Assembly (NCBI GenBank): GCA_021234155.1
Contig: JAJEKV010000130.1
Location: forward strand, 577,658-641,657
Direction of reading: 5' to 3'
Source of the DNA: Isoetes taiwanensis
Taxonomy: Eukaryota > Streptophyta > Lycopodiopsida > Isoetales > Isoetaceae
Length of the DNA stretch: 64,000 nt
Both the position numbers and the translations under genes were made by a program. Shown here piece after piece: positions 12,800-25,964 of this stretch. The notes below the pieces were generated by a model, which worked only from the letters and a program-made list of their open reading frames with translations, was not told the origin of the DNA and ran no database searches. Every line of letters begins with the position of its first letter. Position 1 is the stretch's first letter.

Positions 12800-15700
12800 C
12801 CAACATGAGGTTAAAAAGGCGCTCACCAACAAATTTCAAATTTTAACCTAAGACCAAGAAAGGAAAAGTTACCTGCCTTAATGAAGATTAAATTGAACCT
12901 CGAGGGGAATCAAAGGTCCACTAAAAGGAAAAGAGCATTAATTACGGAGAAATGAAGATGTATATCATTCTAGTCCAAGAACATAGATCGCTTCTATCGA
13001 AGCAGAGATCTAGTACATGGATCTCTCCCACCAGACTCATTGGAATGGCTGCATGTCAAAAAGGAAGGAATTAGTACAATGTGGACTGGATTTGCTTGTA
13101 CGGGCAAGAAAACACCTCTCGTGGACATGGCCCTCTAAAAGGGAAATGTAAAACATTGAACATTATCACGTGTATGCATCCAATGCAATCCATCGACAGT
13201 AAAAACAATGGGACCAAATTACCTTTGATTCAAATAAAGAAGGAGGATAACATCCTTTATGGCTGAGACTTTAACAATACACCCAGCTTGGGATCAAACC
13301 GGGAAAAAATGAACATGACTAAAAAGAAAGGGAAGCATGGCGTGATTCATGCTACACTTTTTCCTATGTCCCTCTCATCATCATCAATATGTACTCATGG
13401 AGGAATAGCAGGAGCAAAGGACTTACCTATTGATAGATTTTATCTTTACAACAAGTCCATAACCGCATGGGATTCGGCTATTGTTACCGGTGATTTAGCA
13501 AATTCAATTTCAAAATCACTTTCCTAATCCCTTTGAGGAATAAACCACCAAGAAGGAGTAATGTTCCATTTAAGCTTCTTAATCACTGCATCACTCAATA
13601 TGAAAAGGTTTTGTAAAGAATATACAAGGAGTTTCTTTATTCCAAGTTAGGGCAATTCCTGCATAAGGATCCATGAATGCTTTCTCATGAGGGTTAAAGA
13701 CATAAAGAATTGCGACAAGCAATGTGAAAAGCCGGGTCCTTGGAGAAGAGGAAAACAACACAGGCCATTAAACATATCGTAAAAAAGTTATTCAATGACA
13801 AAACAAGAAACTTTGCAGGATGAAGAGGAAGACCTCGAAAAAAGTTAAAATCATTGAGGAGAAAGTGAAGCAAAGTTTCGGCAAAGTGAGAAGCGTAATC
13901 CAAATATCTCAAATATGGACAATGGCGCTCAGCTTTGTTTTTAACAGCCTAAAAGTAGAATGGTGAATAAATGGGATTACTAAAATCGGTATGGCCGTGA
14001 AAGACAGAGAAACAAAAAGAGATCGGAGAATACTTTCAAAGGGAATACTCTAAGCTCTTTGAGGAATTAAACAAGCAGAGTAGATCGGCTGCACTTTCCA
14101 AGGATATTCCACAAAGCTCGGAAAGATCTGAAGAATTCATCACAGCCCCACAGAGGGAGAGATCTTGGAAACACCGGTAAATTCATGTAATAAAGGAAAA
14201 AGTCTGTCCAGATACCGCCAAACCGTAATTCTTATCCGAGTCTCCGGGATATAAATGAAAGTGATCCCATTACCTTCTTTCAAGGGCATGGAGTGCCTCA
14301 AAGCATCCCGCATCACTAATGCAGGCACATCACCATGATTCCTAAGGTGGATACTCCTCGTGTTTTGGGAGAGAGCCGGGAGACCCATCAAGCATTGACC
14401 AATACAAGCTATAAGATCCTAAAATGACGCTTAACAGCTTAAATGTATGTTTTATATAAGCCGATCACCCTCGCTAACTGCAGATTTTTGGCCTCAAAGG
14501 AACATACATCGATAATTATATAGGAGCAAATCAAGGCTTGCACTGAACAAATCGTCAGCCAACAATGCATGCTCGCTGAATGGTGAGCATACGACACCAT
14601 TGATTGAGGTTCTTACAAAGGCCATGGGCACACCCAGTTTCCAGATACCATATACAACAAAATTTGGAGTTTCCAATGCTAATGCTTCAACCGCCATATA
14701 ATTAATGGTACTCCATCTAAACCTTTCCAATGCCAGAGAGTGGGTATACGCCTGCACCGCCCCATACCTATTCTTGATTATTGCTGAAATGGTCACTAGA
14801 ATGGCCGTTACTACAGGGAAGGAAGTTTTCACTTAGCAGCTGAAGATGCATAAGGTATGAGAATTGTACGCAATAATATGCCTACATACCTTGTGTTTAC
14901 ATGTGGAGATAAATAATCATTTAACTTCCCGAGGCAATCGAGCAAATTTGGGTCATTTCAGGGTTGGTGTTAAATAAAACCAAAAGTGCACACTTATGAC
15001 ACTAAGGAGACAACTATCCATGGCATAAAGGTTCCGATAACAGGTGTTTACAAAGATCTCCGATCCTCTTGCTCTCAACCATCTTTACATGGACTGCGGG
15101 GTCCATAGTTTGCAAGGATTAAGGAAAAACTCCATAGGTATCCTTCCACTTTATCTCACGGGAGAAACGAAACTCAATTTGGTGGATTTACGTTTTCTCC
15201 TCGCCTGTAGGCCCCAACCAAACTCCCAGCATTCACTGCAGTTCTATATACGGCAAGGGTCACAGCAGTATGGCCCACGTCCAAGGAAAGATGGGGGTCT
15301 CTGCTTGTAAGGACTTATTTGTACAAGCTCAAGCCTTAGTCAGCTAAGATGGTGTGGAGAGCTTCTATATCTTAATAGACCATCCCCCGCCTCTGCTGCT
15401 TAATCGATATTACCGCAGTACTCTAATTTCATTGCTGGGGAGTGTCACTTCAAACACCTTCACCGATTCAACCTTCTTTCTGGGCTTGACTCCAGTTCGA
15501 ACATCCAATATAATGAGAAGAATCCCGATGCATGGTACCGCCTACGCGTTATACCGCTGATGCTGTGGAGTAGATTAACAACTTTTGGCACCCCATCTGC
15601 TTCTCGGCACACAAGCTGCCTCTCTAACACTTCTTAAGTATATGCATGTTCAACGGTGTATTAACAAATCAAGATCTAAGGGACCCTTCAAATAGATGTT

Positions 15701-17590
15701 CACTTGAGGAGGTTAAGAAACAAACTAAAGGTTCTCAAATAGATAAAAAGATCTACCATCTTATTACTGAGCATATGGAGGACATCAGAACTCCAAATAA
15801 TCAATGGCAAATTGAATAAGCAGCTATCGGTCGACACCATGGCCTTATCACTTGAAAAGAAACCATTCTAAAGCTACCTACTACACCAGAGAGACAACTT
15901 AAGTCTGCTTGTGCAAAAAGGATGGAAGATATACACCGCTGCTAGATCAAACTCAAATGGATCATTGCTTTGCATCAGTAGGCCCAGCCACCAATCGTGA
16001 ATCGTTTCAAATATGATCAATAATCGTATCAAGCCAATGCAAATTATAGGAGCAGAGAATTCAACCATGCCTTTGTATGCAATCATTACTAGATTTTTAG
16101 AGTTGACAGCATAAATTAATAAGGGAGTGCTAACCATTAATAATTTACTTCTTTTGGGACAATGGTAGTGCATCAATAACACTATGAGAACTCAATTTGC
16201 TGGCTATATGGTTACACGTAATTGCAGAAGTTATGATTGGCGTCAGCCCCATCTATGATCGCACAAAGAACTTTGCTGGACCTTATTCAAATCCCATTGC
16301 CCACAAAACACTAAAGGGGAAAAATATGACACAGTATCGGGATGTACATTGGTTCCTTTAAGGACCTTTTGAATTCTTTATACTAAAACTAACATTATTC
16401 CACATGATGCTCTTTGCACGATGCTATGAGGAGACGCAATAGAGCAGAAGTCTCTACTAGAGGAATGGAAGGTGCGTAAAATCTCTGATGAGGAGGCCAT
16501 GTTATCTCAATAAATGGAGAACATCTTTATCCAAATTAAGCAAGAAATGATTCACTGGCCATCAAGAAGCATCAAGAGGAAAGAGGTTTGAGAAATAACT
16601 AGCCGAGCCTTCTTCAACCCGCTTCATGCATGGCAACAGTAAAGGGAGGCACATGCTCCTTTCCGCTAGATTTCCACAACTTCCTTTGTGAGGAGCTTTG
16701 ATCTTCAATATCTATGGCGGTACGCAGGTAGAAAACCTGACCATACAAGATTTGATTGCAGCACAAGAGGGTTTCCGTGTTCAACTCAATTTAATACAAC
16801 TGCTTCTCGCAAGTTTAAAAACTCTCTGCTTGTATCTACTGACATGTCAAACGTATTTCAAGATGTTTCTTTGCTTTTTCTGCATATCATTTTCCAATGG
16901 ATATACCTCCTTTGATGTAATTTATGTTAACATGAATACCAAAAATCCTTTTGCCTTCAAAAAAGAAAAAAAGCAATACATTGCGTAAATTCTTGCCGCT
17001 TTCTTTATTTTTCTTGTTTCTAACACTACTGGCGATTCATAAAACGCCACCATGGACACTTGTGTTGATAGGCTATTATATCTTGAATTGATTTCAATCA
17101 AGACACGAGTTTAATTTTGCACTTGTAGTTTAACCGCTTAGAACTAAGTGTTCCGCAGCTTTAAATTCAACTTTTAGTAGTTAGGTAAGTCAGCATTATT
17201 TTGTGTTTTAATTCTAGATTAAAAAATTGATTAATGTTTAATCTATTGCTGCGTATGCTGTAGGTCGTACTGGACGGCTTAGGTGTTTCGTGGTTTTCTT
17301 TGTTGTTTCATTGGAAGCGGCCGCGTATGGTTTCTTATTACTGTGTAAAGTCATATCAACTCACTTTTACAGGCGAGTATCACTGACGGTAACTCGAAGA
17401 TGAGACCATTGCCGTAAATTCAATGAGTCAACGAAGTCTATCGTGACGAATCCTTGTTGAAGGATGTTGAGAACAAGGCTTGGTTTAAACAGCACTTTGT
17501 TGAGTCAAGTGATGAAGGAAAGGCAAGGAACTAAGGAATTTGCGCACTAACGTATCAGCTATTAAAGATTGATAGTTGAGTAAAAGATAT
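12800..17590. other. Gene-poor spacer
   Basis: I see no supported gene in this stretch. Open frames of 60-112 codons occur on both strands (for example 14,494-14,832 minus and 15,874-16,182 minus) but lack domains, consistent frames or splice context. From about 17,160 the base use becomes more gene-like, with TTTTTATTTTG-style intron stretches that lead into the recombinase relic. Confidence 0.4.
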
Positions 17591-17599
17591 GTCTTCAAA

Positions 17600-18710
17600 G
17601 TACAATGAAGTTATGTAAGAAGTCTGGAGGAAGTTTGTGAAGTATGATCCGCACTTCGGCGAACCTCTGCCTCTTATAGAGCAGATACCTCATCACGGTT
17701 TGAATGAAATGTTAGTGCGATTTCTTCTACAAGTAAAAAAAGGATGGCTCGACGTTTCCTGCGGGCAAGTACTAGTATTTTTATTTTGTTGTTCTAATTT
17801 AATTTGAAACTAATAGTTTGTGTTTTATAATGCAGTTTAAATTGTATGTTAAAGGCTATTAGCATAGTTATCCGTAAGGATCAGGAGTCAAAGATGGCTT
17901 TAAGGGGTCTGAGAGTTGAACATTTTAATATTATGAGGGATCCATTGTTTATTAGAGCTAGGACAACTTTCATTGATTATAGTATTTAGCAAAAGAAGGC
18001 GCAGGCAATTCCACATAATTCTGAAAAGGATTTGCTTGCTAGATGAATACATCAGCACATCTAAAGGTGTTCAGAAAAGATTATGCTTTTATCTCTGCTC
18101 CAGGTTTGCGATAAGGGACACCAGTATTTGTATGAGGTTAAGACATAGATTTGTCACTTGAAAGTGATGGGAAATTTCAGTACTTGGTCTACAATGAGAG
18201 GAATAGCAAGACATGGGGAATAAATGTTACAAAATATGATCCCAGTCACTTCAGAACTGCGATTTGGAGTTACGAAGATTACTTTGTCTCAATTTACAAA
18301 CAATATGTTCGCCATTTTCTTGTCCAGGATAATGTTGCACCACGACTACTGTTTTTGCAAGCAGTTGTGAATTATAAACATGAGGTAAGTGGTTTTGTAA
18401 TTGTTGATTTATTTTTGTTTTTCAAATCTAATGTTTCAAAATGGATTAAAAGCATGGGTGCATTTATCAACATTGATATTTGCAACAAAACGGCGGTTTC
18501 TTCGCGACAACGTGATGCCATAAACCACCTAACTAAATTGGCGTCAATCAAACACGCGATCACTGGGAGTCTTAAGAAAAGTATGTAATTTGGTTTTATT
18601 GGTTTCTATTTTTATTTTAAGATAATTAGTTAATTTGAGTTACTTTTGTGGGTAGAATTGCAGCAGTTCTTCAGGGTCTATCAGCCGCTATGAGCATAAG
18701 CGTTCTACAC
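17600..18710 (+). pseudogene. Crypton-like (DUF3504-type) tyrosine recombinase relic with introns
   Basis: Pieces in successive frames read in the order expected of Crypton/DUF3504 recombinases. About 17,615-17,768 contains EVWRKFVKYDP and LNEMLVRFLLQVKKGW, like the family's 'LN..L.RF..EVRK' helix. About 17,837-17,985 contains LNCMLKAISIVIRK and FNIMRDPLFIRARTTF, like 'L..I.R.LR...I..D..F...R'. About 18,030-18,160 contains LLDEYISTSKGVQKRL and RFAIRDTSICMRLRH, matching the 'F.LR..EH..L' box whose Arg (codon 18,114-18,116) is catalytic. About 18,163-18,260 contains GKFQYLVYNERNSKTWG, like 'YL.YNE..TKT..GG'. Splice-like signals include an AG/GTAAGT donor at about 18,384 and a TGCAG acceptor at 17,831-17,835. 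A candidate nucleophile sits in SRYEHKRS (18,683-18,706), in another frame. At least two frameshifts and an in-frame stop make it non-functional as written. Family assignment is from memory of motifs, with no search. Confidence 0.5.
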
Positions 18711-19268
18711 CAATAATAAGTAATTTCTTGAATAATTGGCGCATCTCACAAAAGTGTTTCACTGCAAGCATAAATCTTTGTTACATATTATGTTTGATAT
18801 TTATTACATAGTTCTAACACTGATTGTATCATTGGTATTGAGGGGGCCAAAGTTGTTCCTGTTGTTGATTCTTCAAGTCATGTCATAATACAAGTCCTGC
18901 GGATTACAAATTCGGCCATTCCGCCCGCTGCCCCAGAAAACGCTAGTGAAGATAATGACTAGTGGACTATTGGGCATTTGAGGATTTTTTGAAGGCAAAT
19001 CCTTAGATTCAAAAGTATTTATCGAAGTGAGAAATGTCAATGAGTGTTTAATTTGCAATTTTAATTTTGAATTTGTTTCATGAAAGATGCTCGCTTTTCA
19101 CAAACAAAGAAACCAATTCATGGTTGTAGCTTTAGCAACTTATGATAGAGTTTTATGGTATCATCATGTACATGTCAATGAAGGGACAGACCCTCAAAAT
19201 TTCAAAACCATAACACATGATAGCTTTTGACATGAAGAGCTTCATGTCAACATTTATCCATTCCGAAG
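18711..19268. other. AT-rich spacer
   Basis: No gene is supported. This could be the 3' untranslated or terminal part of the recombinase element. I found no terminal direct or inverted repeat marking an end. Confidence 0.4.
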
Positions 19269-19900
19269 CACTACAAGAGAATCGTGTTTATCACGGGCTT
19301 TTTTGTCACTTTTGTAGACTACAAAGAAATTCCGTGAGACTGACAAAAATAAGGACCATAAAATGTCAAAATTGGTGACGATACATCGTCATAGTTTGTC
19401 ACTTAAGCAAATTTTGACACTCATTATGTCATCTCTATAGCATTGTTTAACTTTAAGTAATTGGACACTTATATCACATATCTTAGGTTGTTTTATAATT
19501 TATTGTCATCTATAGTGTCATATTTAGATTTTACAATTTTTTCGCAACTCCTTTACACTATTACATCATATTTCTCGTGATCATTTTTTTATCGTCTTTC
19601 AAAGATTTTTTGCAATCTATTTCAAGATGAAAGAGTTTAATTTTGTCACCTATTTTAACATATTTAGGTCATGTTTGTCATTTTGGCACCTATTTAGTCA
19701 TATGTTTTTGACATATTTTGTCATCTATTAACGTATGGCAATTATTTGTCAATTTTTCTAAAGCAATTCTTAGTCACATTTTTGTCATATTTTAACCATG
19801 TGTTTTGACACATTATTATTATTATCATCTCTGTTTGGCATTATTTTGACATTTTTTTAGCACTTAATTCATCATGATTAGAGAACACCATCTGTAAAGA
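19269..19900 (+). mobile_element. CACTA (En/Spm) transposon terminus with subterminal repeats
   Basis: CACTACAAGAG at 19,269-19,279 is the standard outer end of plant CACTA elements. The three bases before it (AAG, 19,266-19,268) would be one copy of the 3-bp target duplication. The following 600 bp hold about eleven TGTCA words in one orientation (first near 19,304, last near 19,785), as expected of the subterminal transposase-binding zone. A near copy of the end word, CTACAAAGAAATTCCGTG, follows at about 19,316. A palindrome, TGACGATACATCGTCA, lies at 19,376-19,391. The element should extend rightwards. I found no matching TCTTGTAGTG end in the window and no transposase, so this may be a truncated or solo end. 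Confidence 0.65.
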
Positions 19901-21985
19901 ATATTGACATGAAATTTTTTACGAAACATAGAAGTAATTTATTTATCATGTTTAGTTCACAAACTCGAAAAGCTAACGACTACACATACCATTATTTATG
20001 GAGAAGTTTATGACAAACAATCATCCATGTTAAGTTCTAGCTATAAATATGCTGCATAATTTATTGCACAACTTTTCGTGATTCACAACTTCATTTACCT
20101 AAACAAACTATATCGACTTAACCCCTTGTATATCAATATCCATATCTTCAAACTGATTTGCACTACTTTTCGCTCTATGTTTAGCGAGACTCTCTTATCA
20201 GTAGCGCATGTTGAATTTCCTGAAATCAGCACAAGATACCAAGAGATAAATCCAATTTTAGGGACAGGGCATTTAAGCATACCACAGTACACCATCTAAA
20301 AAATGTAAGACAATATATTTTGCAACCATGAGTGATAGGGAGTCACCAACCCGTCTCTTCCTTACCCAGAATAAGCCATCACTAATGCTAAAACCAATTT
20401 TGCTAACATATGTTAAATAAGAGAATCAAGTCAGGATTTTAGCCGGGATTGCATGTTGTACTTAAAGAGGTACATAGAACATGTACCCTAAAAGATTTGT
20501 AATAGAAAAGAAAAGGGAAGTAGATGCTTACTTTTGGGAATCCTCAGAATTTATATTAGCAGCTTCAGGAAATTTGCCTCCATTATACAGTCAGTCCAGC
20601 AAAGATGTATGCTAGTCTTGAAATGATTCATTATCAATAATTTTCAAAGGCCATGACTCCTCTTTCCGAACATCATAATAGACCATAAACCTTTCTTTTT
20701 TGTAAAGGCCATAAACGCATAAACCAAGAATCCCACATAACCATCCCTGCTTTGTTACATATATAGAGCAAAACTTTTCAGCATACAGCAGCAAAAAACT
20801 TATCCTAGTCCAATACATCTAGCCTTTCGCAAAAGCACAAGGTATCAATCTAAAACAAAACCACTATCTTATTCACATAGGGTAGCAACTAAAAGAATTC
20901 CAGACTCCATGATCTCTATCCTATTCAGCATTAGCCACATTCACATCCATCAGCCAACCCACAATATCTGGTATACAAAACCAGAACATAGCAAAAACAA
21001 CGGCATGTCGACCGGACCATCTCCTTTACAGCCACCAACAAGAGATCTATGCTGCAGCAACATACACCTGAGCAAATACCATTAATACCTACATTTTATT
21101 AAAAGCAAGCTATGTAGCCATTTGCTGTGGCACCCATGTCTTGTAACATTTTGAAAATGATTGTAATAAAATTTTGACGAGAAATTTTGAAAAGAACATA
21201 AGAACCTGATTATGGACGCCTCTTCCACATCTGTGAGTTGCTACTCTTATATGTGGGTGTCTCCCATTGGTGGTATTGCCTTGGTAACAGCTCCAAGAAT
21301 CGAGCGAGTCATCACAAACCCTTTAGCCAGGAAAGAGTCTCTGAATAAGAGTCTCTTTCAACTTTATTTTCATCCCATATAATTTAAAATAATATATATT
21401 ATGACTGCTATCAAACAAGGAGAGATAAGCCAGACAAAAGATATAATTCCCAGGCATCTTCATTAGTTCGTTGCAGGTTGATTGTCACATTACGGTAATT
21501 CTTATCCTATAAACAGGGACGCTTCCATGAAACGGTCGCAACGCCGCATGAAAAGTCGTGTCGTTATTCAACACTTATAAAACTTGAAGCTAGGGCACCT
21601 TTCGCTGTAAAGTTGCTCTAAGAAACTTCATCTTAGTCTACTGATCACATGTTCGGCGCGCTCACCTAAGAGAGGGTTTAATTCATTTTCTCCTCAAGAG
21701 ATGCCACATCTTTGTGATCTTCAGCAACTGCCTTTACATTCATTTGAAGTATTAGCAAAACAAACTATATGTTTCCAAATAATGCATGCCAATAAATATG
21801 AAGTATTCAACGAATTTATGTTCAAATAGTAGTGCTCATGATAACAGCAGCACTAGTCAATGCTTCAACTTTTTTCTTATCTTAGATGCAAATTACTCCC
21901 CAAATACAATCACACGTGTAACCATAGACAAAGCTAAGATGCTGAACAACAAGAATAATTATACAGATAACTTTACTTCTAAACT
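19901..21985. other. Gene-poor stretch, possible CACTA interior
   Basis: No gene is supported with confidence. The minus-strand frame 20,818-20,612 contains YGLYKKERFMVYYDVRKEES, which could be a piece of a propeller/F-box-associated repeat (the 'YD....W' pattern), but it is only 68 codons and stands alone. The remainder is AT-rich without recognisable features. Confidence 0.35.
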
Positions 21986-21987
21986 CT

Positions 21988-22430
21988 TCATTTGTTCTGT
22001 AAACAGAATCGCGAATTAACAACCTCCCAGAAGGTACAAGCAAGTTTAATAGCAGAGTATCTGGCTTGAATACACAAGTCTATGACACAGTTTCCGACCA
22101 ACCCCCACCCTGCCAAGGAACCGTTCTTAGCTCCCATAATAAAGAATGTACAAAGCTCATGCATTTCCAAATCAGGTCGAAAATACCCCGCTGTTTTACC
22201 CTTACTTTGAAATTGCATAATGCTTCCAAACCATATGCATATGCGCCAGGCAGAACACAGCCCTTTTTGAGCATCTGAAGCACCTAACTTCAGATTGTTT
22301 CGCCAGTCGATCTGTATACAGAACAGATCGGCACAAAATGGTGGCTTCATCTTTGCCTGTAAGTGTCATACAAATGTTTTTAACATTTTGATGGGCAGAA
22401 TTTGCACCTTCCAAGTTTAAGAGCAACCAT
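21988..22430 (-). pseudogene. Possible PLS-type pentatricopeptide repeat relic
   Basis: On the minus strand one frame reads MLKKGCVLPGAYAYGLEAL and a second reads MHELCTFFIMGAKNGS, then GLVGNCVIDLCIQARYS and ACTFWEVV. In land-plant PLS-class PPR proteins a 'M...GC.PD.YTYG..L.AC' motif is followed by 'G..LH..I...G......VGN.LIDMY...G....A..VF'. The order and the VGN-VID-L core fit that pattern, but individual matches are loose and one frame change is needed. A third trace, MQPEVTLGNL followed by RACINL, lies further upstream on the same strand (about 22,820-22,900). PPR proteins bind organellar RNA. Nothing here suggests the locus is still intact. Confidence 0.35.
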
Positions 22431-23240
22431 GTCCATATTTATTATTTGGTTCAACATTTGACTCATGTATAGGGGAATGTAGCCGCTAGGAAACTTCTTC
22501 AGACCTTATTAGAAAATTTCCTGCAGCCCTAGAGCCAGTCGAATTTTACAAAATGCAGCCGAAGCCCCCGCGATTAAAAATTCAAACCGAAATATAAAAT
22601 TCACAAATGTTTTTACATTGAGGCCTCACGTTAATGTAATATATTTGTTACAAAGAGATGCACACATTAGTTCAATATCAGATACACGAAAGTAATCTAT
22701 ACACAAGTCAATATATTACAAATGCACACAAGCACAGACCGCGCCTGATTACCTGATTACAGACCAATAAAATGCCATGATTAAAGGATGCATCTTCTGT
22801 GGATTTACCCCATGACCCCGCCAAAAAGATTGATACATGCTCGCATCAACCATAGATTGCGCAGATTACCAAGAGTTACTTCTGGCTGCATGTGGGTACT
22901 CAAACCAGAGCTGCATGATGCAGATTGTAGACCTACTGAAACTTGTAACAAGAAGATGGTAAGAAAATCACAGAACTGTGATAAGGGTAGTAATACTCGT
23001 ATTATCCATCCTTCCCTTTCATTTACAAAAGTAATCATCCCTTTTCCTGGGTAAAAAATCCATCTCCATCTTTGCCTATGCTTAAAGTACAGGGATATAT
23101 CCGATTCCATTTTGCCTTATGCTTAACCGTGACAAGATATTTTTGTTCCTTTCTTGCTATCACAGGCAACTAGTTTCTGACGCTCTGTTGCAGTTAATAA
23201 TCTCTAAAGAAGTTGTTATTTTCAGAGCATCTATGTTAAC

Positions 23241-23267
23241 AAAACCGCTTCAGAAGGCGGTTTTGCA
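23241..23267. repeat. Small inverted repeat (hairpin)
   Basis: AAAACCGC and GCGGTTTT flank a short TTCAGAAG spacer, giving an 8-bp perfect stem with partial TTC/GAA extension. There is no gene context that would make it a terminator. Confidence 0.5.
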
Positions 23268-23269
23268 TG

Positions 23270-25925
23270 ATATCTTTTTCTCACAGTTTGCTTGCTTTCC
23301 AATTTGCGGCAAAGGCAGAGGCGCCTTTGATGCTTGACGACACCTGATATGGTCAAGTTTGCAACTGGTGCAAAATGCCTGTATACTTTGGCGCCAGTAA
23401 TAACACTATTCTTTACTTCTTTAGGACCCGAGGCCACCTATAAACAAGCTTTAGGATGAAATTAGAAACCCACTATCCTTACGTCTGCTGCTCAGCCAAA
23501 ATGCTTATGAGCCCTTTTACCAATAGACTCTGGCGAGAGTATTCCAGTCATTCTTTTTCCAAGGCATCCTTGTAATATTTCATCCAATATACTAAGAAAG
23601 TTTTGTACGCTCAAGCTTCCTCATGTCTTAAACAATTTGAAGTCAGAGCGGAGCAGATCTACTTTAGAAAACCATAAATACAGAAGGAAAAGAAAAGCAA
23701 AACTAACATACCCGCAATGTAGCCAGGGCACTTGTATTTTTCTGATATTTGAAGGGGGATCAATACTTCGCTAGTAACCAACTATCCCCATCTGGACAAT
23801 CGTCCTGATTGGTTTTGATTCTAATTTTAAAACTCGCATAGTTCAGAAAAAGGGCCAGATGCAACATACCGCCATCTATGATTCTGAAAATATTTACAAG
23901 AAATACATGAAAGGAAGGAAGAGTCGGATTAAGCAAGAGTCGATTCGCCTGCTTCCCCGGGTAGATTACAAAGGCAAGTTCCGGCCAAGCTTAAGGGAAG
24001 GATCCGGAAAGCATCCTAAATTGTGGGTAGGGTTTCCGTAGGTTTGCCACATAAAATGGATGTCAGAAGGGACGGTAGTCAACGGTTCCCGGGAAATTGG
24101 CCCGAATGGAGTTAGTCGACGGTTTCCAGACCAAGGACCGGTGTTAACCTGAAACTGAATGGAGACCCCAAACTTCCATTCTATACATAGAAGTTAGATC
24201 GCGAGTTCCTCTATTGCATCCCAGTTAAAGTGCTCTATCTCCCGCCAGTTAACGCAAAGATTTTAAAACTCCCTTCCGGTAACAATATTTCTTTGAATCT
24301 TCTTCTTCTTCTTCGCAATGGTCGGCTTAGAAACCGCAAGGGTCATTTTCTGGCCACAACAAGCTTTATGTAAATCCGCATTTGAAAATCCTACAGTCGT
24401 CCCAGATCCCATGCAGGCTTCGAAGTGGCTCAAGATCCGTCTTTTCCGAAGAAATCCTACAGCAGCTGCGTAATTTCAAGATAAAACACGCCAGGCTTCA
24501 AGATCCCAGAAAAGAATCAAAGCAAGGCTTCAAAAATGGCTCGCTATGGCGTAGCAAGAGCAAATAGATTTAAATCAAGATTTATGCTTCGCTTCAGAGC
24601 ACACCAATGATTCTGCAGGTGAAGAACAAGCTTCATCCGGCTTATCTTTCTGACCAAGGCAAAAATCGACCATCTGTGCACCTCGGGTTTATTCAAGGAA
24701 ACCCAAGGGCTAATTCTGTAAGCCATAGAACTCCTTAAAATGAAGAACCCTAACCTCATGGGTAATTTCGCGCCAGTCCATGAACCCATCATTCCCAGTG
24801 ATTGGGCGTGCCGTTTGTCACCTTAAAATGCGAATTGTGAAAAACGACCCAACTTCTATATTGTAGATCCTATTGCCACCGCCCTCCAAGGCACGTATTG
24901 CAAATATACACGTAATGAGTCAACTATTAAGAGCTTGCACTTCCTGATTACCAATTTGTTGTTCCACGATCTTCATACTTAATCGCAAGATGGCAACAAC
25001 AACAAGGTATAAATAGTAAGAAAAGCATAGAAATAAAAATATAATATGGCAATATAACAAAGCAGAAAAAGACAATGGGAATGATGTGGTGGGTAGCTAA
25101 TTTCAAAGGGATGGATCATAGAAAATACTAAAGTAAATATCGCTTGAACGGAAATAGCACAAATCGGCAAAGGTGGAGAACCTACAAACAAGGGTGCTAA
25201 AGTCGATAGAATAGTCCCAGGAGCTATATTGTCCCAAAGGTTATGCATCAAGAATGAATAGGAATGGAAATGGGGCAATAGTAGATGCTTTCAAGTTGAG
25301 ATACCATGACAGCAGGCCTTCAAACTTCAACATAATGACTTTTAAACAAAGCCACAAAGCAATTAAATGGAGGAAGATTTAGAATGAGTAGTCAACTCTT
25401 CTATTGATTCAAAATTTAAAGTGTCCAATTATTATCTTTTATAGAACCTGAGACCATAGGGTTCATAAAACCAAAAGGTTAATTATATTGTGTATAAACT
25501 TTATCCTCGCCTCGCTATGCCTTGAATATTCGTGTGTCAATGAAGGCACCAATCCCACCGTCCATTTTGCAAGATGATTCATCATCCGCTACCATTTTTC
25601 CGCTGCAAAGCAACTGCAGGATTTCCTCAAGGTAAGTTCATCCTTTAGTTGCTCCATCGCTCAATCAAACTACAAAATGCGAGCTTCGCTATGGTGTTGT
25701 ACCGAGCTATGGAGATTGCCGGACAATAGGTTTGAATTGCAGCCGCCGCAGTTCCAACCCACATAATCGAGAACAACATCTTTGCCGCATGTTGTATGAA
25801 AGGTGTCCAAAATTCTTATACGGCGTTATGGAGGGCAATTGCTTTCAAAGAGATTAACATCAACAGAACTCGTAAGACAAGACCAACTTGGTAGTTTCTT
25901 TATCTCCTTTTCCTCCTCCTTTTTT
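23270..25925. other. Gene-poor spacer
   Basis: I see no supported gene. A (TTC)n run at about 24,297-24,315 is followed directly by an ATG in a fair context (GCAATGG, about 24,317), reminiscent of a 5' leader and start codon. The reading frame closes after about 20 codons and no domain follows, so I do not call a gene. Confidence 0.4.
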
Positions 25926-25964
25926 AAATCAGCGATGATGATGATGACCAAAAGATGATTGATG

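Noticed and set aside
24297-24380. TTC-repeat leader followed by an ATG in fair context
   Set aside because: The frame closes after about 20 codons and no downstream exon or domain is visible.
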